Below the pieces are notes generated by a model. The model was not told where the DNA came from. It made no database searches and worked only from the letters and a program-made list of their open reading frames with translations. Of a stretch of DNA of 16,762 nt, positions 13,595 through 16,762 are shown piece after piece; position 1 is the first letter of the stretch, and every line of letters starts with the position of its first letter. The DNA lies in NCBI GenBank assembly GCA_964577175.1, contig CAZNYC010000091.1:1-16762 (forward strand), written 5' to 3'. The position numbers were made by a program, and so were the translations under genes. Source of the stretch: BS750m-G62 sp964577175 (GTDB lineage: Bacteria; Planctomycetota; Phycisphaerae; FEN-1346).

Positions 13595-13623
13595 TTGCCT
13601 CGACCCCAAACCCGGGGTATAGT
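13595..13623 (+). promoter_or_regulatory. Promoter of the small CxxC protein gene
   Basis: TTGCCT (13595-13600), a 17-bp spacer and TATAGT (13618-13623) predict a start near 13630, about 26 nt before the ATG. Confidence 0.65.
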
Positions 13624-13655
13624 TGAGTGGCGGACCGACCCGCCCGTGGGGGTAC

Positions 13656-13967
13656 ATGATGATCCACTTCACATGCGACATGTGCGGCAAGACGCTGCTG
13701 GCCGACGAGGATACCCGCTACGTCGTCCGCATCGAAGTCTATGCCGCCTACGACCCCATGGAGATTGCCAGCCACGACCTGGACGAGGACCCCGACGACG
13801 AGATCCACGACCTCCTCGCCAAGATGGACGACATGGACGCCGACGCCCTGGAGGACCAGGTCTACAAGACGTTCCGGTTCGACCTGTGCCCGGTGTGCCA
13901 GGCCCAGTACATCCAGGACCCGCTGCTGACGGCCCGTCGGCTGCGGGCGCGGTTCGGGCAGAACTGA
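13656..13967 (+). CDS. Small protein with paired CxxC motifs (probable zinc binding)
   Basis: This 103-residue soluble protein is of unknown function. FTCDMCGKTL (C7, C10) near the N-terminus and LCPVC near residues 76-80 make two CxxC knuckles that could form one zinc site. Between them lies a strongly acidic helical stretch (DLDEDPDDEIHDLLAKMDDMDADALEDQ) (described here in part only for its composition: mostly Asp and Glu). The start is set by the promoter, which excludes a TTG at 13623. ATG 13656 or 13659 follows a GGGGG stretch. Such small CxxC proteins are common in planctomycete-like genomes in my recollection, but no role is known. Hairpin clusters flank it on both sides. Confidence 0.7.
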   Translation: MMIHFTCDMCGKTLLADEDTRYVVRIEVYAAYDPMEIASHDLDEDPDDEIHDLLAKMDDMDADALEDQVYKTFRFDLCPVCQAQYIQDPLLTARRLRARFGQN

Positions 13968-14023
13968 GCCTCCCGGATTTCTCTCCCCGTCTCGACCCGA
14001 ATCCGGTAGATTGTGGATATGGC

Positions 14024-14141
14024 GTGCGCGGTCGGTCTCCGTCCCGACCGACACAGCCCGGTGGGCAGTCTTGCCCACCGCGCGGTGCCCGGGACTTGGC
14101 ACTGCGCAGCCGCCCGGCGGGTGCGGAGACCCGCCGCGCAC
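14024..14141. repeat. Composite hairpin cluster 6 (four hairpins in an outer stem)
   Basis: The outer stem GTGCG/CGCAC (14024-14028, 14137-14141) encloses four hairpins. H1 (14029-14050) has arms CGGTCGG/CCGACCG. H2 (14059-14080) has arms CGGTGGGC/GCCCACCG. H3 (14081-14106) has arms CGCGGTGCC/GGCACTGCG with one wobble. H4 (14115-14136) has arms CGGCGGGT/ACCCGCCG and loop GCGGAG. H1 and H4 abut the outer stem exactly, and H2 abuts H3. The cluster ends 52 bp before leuC. Confidence 0.85.
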
Positions 14142-14192
14142 TGACCCCGTGGCGACGCCGATTGACCGAGTTCTCCGTCGCGGAGCCCCACG

Positions 14193-15458
14193 ATGCCGAT
14201 GACCATCACCGAGAAGATCCTCGCCGCCCACGCCGGCCGGGATGCCGTCGCCCCCGGCGACTTCGTTTACGCTCGCGTCGACCTGGCGCTCGGCAACGAC
14301 ATCACCGCGCCCATCGCCATCCGCCAGCTCGCCGAGGCCGGCATCGACCGCGTCTGGGACCGCGAGCGCATCGCCCTCGTGCCGGACCACTTCACGCCGA
14401 ACAAGGACATCGCCAGTGCCGAACAGGCCGGGACCCTCCGCGCGTTCGCTCGCGCCCACGACCTGACGCACTACTGGGAGGTCGGCCGTTGCGGCATCGA
14501 GCACGCCCTCCTGCCCGAGCAGGGCGTCGTCGGGCCCGGCGACCTCGTCATCGGCGCCGACAGCCACACCTGCACCTACGGCGCCCTCGGCGCCTTCTCC
14601 ACCGGCGTCGGCTCGACGGACCTGGCGGCCGTCTTCGCCACCGGCGAGGTCTGGCTCCGCGTCCCCGAGTCCATCCGGTTCGTCTTCACGGGCGAGCGGG
14701 GCCGGTGGATTACCGGCAAGGACCTCATCCTGCACACCATCGGCGAGATCGGCGTCTCCGGCGCCTTGTACCGGGCGATGGAGTTCACCGGCCCGGTCAT
14801 CGAGGCCCTGCCGATGGACGACCGCCTTGCCATGTGCAACATGGCCATCGAGGCCGGGGCCAAGAACGGCATCGTCCCGCCGGACGGCGTCACCCGCGCC
14901 TACGTTGAGGGCCGGCTGGAGCGGGAGCCGTTCTACTACGATTCCGACCCGGGCGCCGCCTACGCCGCCACCCACGAGTGGGACGTCTCCGACCTGGAGC
15001 CGGTCGTCGCCTGCCCGAACCTGCCGTCGAACACCCGGCCGGTGTCGGCCCTCTCGGACGTGCGGCTCGACCAGGTGGTGATCGGCTCGTGCACGAACGG
15101 GCGGGTGAGCGACCTGGAGGTGGCGGCCGGGATCCTCGCCGGTCGGCAGGTCGCCGACGGCCTCCGGTGCCTCGTCTTCCCGGCGACGCCGGAGATCCAG
15201 AAGGAGGCGCTTCGCCGCGGCTGGATGGAAACGTTCCTGGAGGCCGGGGCGGTCGTCTCGCCGCCGACGTGCGGCCCGTGCCTGGGCGGGCACATGGGCG
15301 TCCTGGCCGAGGGCGAGGTCGCCCTGGCCACCACGAACCGCAACTTCACCGGCCGCATGGGCCATCCCCAGAGCCGGGTCTACCTGGCGAGCCCGGCCGT
15401 CGCGGCGGCCAGCGCCGTCACCGGCCGCATCACCCATCCGGACGAGGTCGTGGGCTGA
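14193..15458 (+). CDS. leuC: 3-isopropylmalate dehydratase large subunit (LeuC/HACN family)
   Basis: This aconitase-family enzyme isomerises 2- to 3-isopropylmalate in leucine synthesis when paired with a small subunit. It has 421 residues, the length of the archaeal-type LeuC/homoaconitase branch. The 4Fe-4S ligands are C300 (GSCTNGR), C360 and C363 (TCGPC). The family signature GADSHTCTYGALG starts at 121, and VPDHFTPNKD lies at 63-72. GGAG (14182-14185) lies 7 nt before the ATG. No leuD or other leu gene is adjacent, so the small subunit must be elsewhere. A related substrate (homoaconitate or a methylmalate-type acid) cannot be excluded. Confidence 0.88.
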   Translation: MPMTITEKILAAHAGRDAVAPGDFVYARVDLALGNDITAPIAIRQLAEAGIDRVWDRERIALVPDHFTPNKDIASAEQAGTLRAFARAHDLTHYWEVGRCGIEHALLPEQGVVGPGDLVIGADSHTCTYGALGAFSTGVGSTDLAAVFATGEVWLRVPESIRFVFTGERGRWITGKDLILHTIGEIGVSGALYRAMEFTGPVIEALPMDDRLAMCNMAIEAGAKNGIVPPDGVTRAYVEGRLEREPFYYDSDPGAAYAATHEWDVSDLEPVVACPNLPSNTRPVSALSDVRLDQVVIGSCTNGRVSDLEVAAGILAGRQVADGLRCLVFPATPEIQKEALRRGWMETFLEAGAVVSPPTCGPCLGGHMGVLAEGEVALATTNRNFTGRMGHPQSRVYLASPAVAAASAVTGRITHPDEVVG

Positions 15459-15472
15459 CGTGTCGGGTGCCA

Positions 15473-15529
15473 CGGCCGGTCTTGTCCGGCCGGGGTGAGA
15501 GGCGGTCCCGGCCGGACAAGCCGACCGGG
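15473..15529. repeat. Composite hairpin cluster 7
   Basis: Hairpin one (15473-15492) has arms CGGCCGG/CCGGCCG and loop TCTTGT. Hairpin two (15507-15529) has arms CCCGGCCGG/CCGACCGGG with one mismatch and loop ACAAG. The loops are reverse complements of each other at the core (CTTGT and ACAAG). A weak outer arm CGTGT/ACACG may close the unit. It lies just after the leuC stop. Confidence 0.7.
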
Positions 15530-15553
15530 CCACACACGGATTTTCCCGCCCCC

Positions 15554-15583
15554 TTTCATCGCCGAACCCGTCCCCGCTATCAT
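15554..15583 (+). promoter_or_regulatory. Candidate promoter of the YbaK-like gene
   Basis: TTTCAT (15554-15559), an 18-bp spacer and TATCAT (15578-15583), with CATAAT overlapping at 15581, form a modest promoter about 80 nt before the ATG. Confidence 0.4.
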
Positions 15584-15663
15584 AATCACGGCAGGGATGG
15601 GTGTCCGGCGCGCCGGGCGCGCGGCGGCGAGGAGAGACCCCGCTGACACGGAAGGAGACCGCC

Positions 15664-16122
15664 ATGGACGTAGTCAAGTATCTCAAGTCGAACAAGGTGA
15701 AGTTCGAGTTGCGGCACCATCCGGCCCGGTACACGGCCCAGGAGGTGGCGGCCGCCGAACACATCACCGGCGAGGACGTGGCCAAGGTCGTCATTCTCGA
15801 CGCCGACGGCCGGCCCGTCATGGCCGTCCTCCCCGCCACCTGCGCCGTCGACATGGAGAAGGCCAAGGCCGCCCTCGGCGCCGGCACCGTGACCCTGGCC
15901 GGCGAGGACGAGATCGGCACCCTGTTCCCCGACTGCGAGGTCGGCGCCATGCCGCCCTTCGGTGCCGAGTACGACCTCAACACCTATGTGGACGAGCGCC
16001 TGGCCGAAGAGGACGAGATTCTCATCCCCGCCGGCACGCACGAGGATTCCGTCCTGCTGGCGTGGGAGGATTACCAGCGCCTCGCCCGCCCGAAGGTCGC
16101 CGACATCGCCGTCCACGGCTGA
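15664..16122 (+). CDS. YbaK/ProX-like aminoacyl-tRNA deacylase
   Basis: This 152-residue single-domain protein is of the YbaK/prolyl-tRNA editing superfamily. These enzymes hydrolyse mischarged aminoacyl-tRNAs in trans. The conserved lysine of the substrate pocket is seen in GEDVAKVVIL (near residue 42), and the family loop appears as VGAMPPFG around residues 95-102. The length is that of a free-standing editing domain, not fused to a synthetase. The start is firm because AAGGAG (15652-15657) lies 6 nt upstream. The exact tRNA substrate (Cys-tRNAPro, Ala-tRNAPro or other) cannot be told. It is transcribed alone after a hairpin cluster. Confidence 0.85.
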   Translation: MDVVKYLKSNKVKFELRHHPARYTAQEVAAAEHITGEDVAKVVILDADGRPVMAVLPATCAVDMEKAKAALGAGTVTLAGEDEIGTLFPDCEVGAMPPFGAEYDLNTYVDERLAEEDEILIPAGTHEDSVLLAWEDYQRLARPKVADIAVHG

Positions 16123-16148
16123 GCCGCGGCGGCCTCGCGCCGAGCCGC

Positions 16149-16354
16149 GGAACGGCAAGGCAACGGCGTACCTCACGCAAAGGCGCAAAGCCGCTGAAAC
16201 GGCAAGAGACAACAGCCGAAACCTGAAAGAAGATAACAGCAACGCCTCGGGATTAACCCATCAGTCTATTGCCTTTAACCCGGCTTCCTGCCGTTTCTGT
16301 TTGGCGTTCTTTGCGGCTTGGCGCCTTTGCGTGAGGAACGGTCTTTGCCGTTCC
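16149..16354. repeat. Inverted-repeat element B (about 206 bp, GCAAAG type)
   Basis: Outer arms GGAACGGCAAGG (16149-16160) and CTTTGCCGTTCC (16343-16354) differ at one base. Inner 24-bp arms starting CCTCACGCAAAGGCGC (16171-16194, 16313-16336) also have one mismatch. The centre, about 118 bp, is AT-richer and holds no gene. It parallels element A at 4098 in size and layout. Confidence 0.75.
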
Positions 16355-16373
16355 GGCTTTGCGTGGAACGGTC

Positions 16374-16762
16374 TCAGGCCAGCCGGCGCCCGACGACCGC
16401 CTCGCCCGCCAGGCGATACGTCGCCAGCGTTTCCGGGCCGGTCCGGAGGACGACGAGCGTTTCCCGCCGGCCGTCCGTGAAGTCGCGGGCCAGGTCCAGC
16501 CGATACCGCATCTTGTAGTCCTGCCGCACGGGGCCGAGCCAGGCGGCCTTGGCCTCCAGGCCGTCCGGCGCCTCCAGCCACCAGGCCAGGGCGGCCTCGA
16601 CGGCCTCGTCGCGGGGCCGGCCGGGCGTGAAGTGTTCGGCCTGCGGCGGGCCGGCGTCGGCGCCCGGGTTCCACCGCTCCGTCCGCTCGATGATCGACGG
16701 GCTGACGGTCGGCAGTTCGTCCACCAGGCGGGCCATCGGCTCGCGCCCGGTGAGGTTGCTCG
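16374..16762 (-). CDS. Unrecognised protein, C-terminal part (cut by window edge)
   Basis: The frame is open from the right edge to the stop at 16374, giving about 128 residues. The first ATG inside the window (16736) has no Shine-Dalgarno, and the frame continues upstream as SNLTGREP, so I treat it as the 3' end of a longer gene. The visible part includes DEAVEAALAWWLEAPDG and RQDYKMRYRLDLARDFTDG, and ends in a beta-rich stretch (RRETLVVLRTGPETLATYRL). It has codon use typical of the region, no membrane segment and no motif that I can name. Confidence 0.55.
   Translation of the reverse strand, partial: SNLTGREPMARLVDELPTVSPSIIERTERWNPGADAGPPQAEHFTPGRPRDEAVEAALAWWLEAPDGLEAKAAWLGPVRQDYKMRYRLDLARDFTDGRRETLVVLRTGPETLATYRLAGEAVVGRRLA

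Overview
The window is GC-rich bacterial DNA whose real genes show strong third-position G/C bias, which also creates many long spurious antisense reading frames. The gene content fits a Planctomycetota-like metagenome-assembled genome: a membrane-anchored ARPP-1/DUF6569 protein, a Tat-exported aldo/keto-reductase-like protein, many paralogous intergenic hairpins, and solitary trpD and leuC. This placement is an inference from gene types and style; no marker gene proves it. The sequence is a scaffold with four 100-N gaps (1536-1635, 5270-5369, 10658-10757, 12141-12240). Three of these sit in repeats or palindromes.

Layout. 1-5400: an MFS transporter (-), the ARPP-1 protein (-), a Tat-signal protein (+), a roughly 200-bp inverted-repeat element, and an aldo/keto reductase (-) broken by a gap. 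5427-6510: a hairpin cluster, a ferredoxin (-) and a divergent winged-helix regulator (+). The ferredoxin promoter carries an FNR-type box. The regulator promoter is followed by two tandem palindromes. 6587-8132: an accessory island with a 353-bp MITE-like element with 25-bp terminal inverted repeats and an 8-bp target duplication, then a Panacea (SocA/DUF4065) antitoxin and an overlapping PemK/MazF-like candidate toxin behind a strong promoter. 8190-10166: a Crp/Fnr regulator (-), a XerC-type recombinase (-) and a small conserved-looking protein (-). 10262-12074: hairpins, a 14-bp tandem array and galactokinase with a good promoter. 12091-16354: trpD, a small CxxC protein, leuC and a YbaK-like deacylase, each separated by composite hairpin clusters. 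16374-end: an unrecognised protein cut by the window edge.

How parts may work together. The Crp/Fnr protein has the E-T-x-S-R recognition-helix pattern of FNR. A TTGAC-N4-GTCAA box lies centred 41.5 bp before the predicted ferredoxin start site, so the ferredoxin may belong to that regulator's regulon. The winged-helix gene probably represses itself. The Panacea/PemK-like pair looks like a self-contained toxin-antitoxin module. The most unusual feature is a family of at least seven intergenic loci, each with two to four perfect or near-perfect hairpins, mostly enclosed by a short outer stem. Stem sequences differ between loci, but the loops fall mostly into two classes (CTTGT/ACAAG and CTCCGC/GCGGAG).
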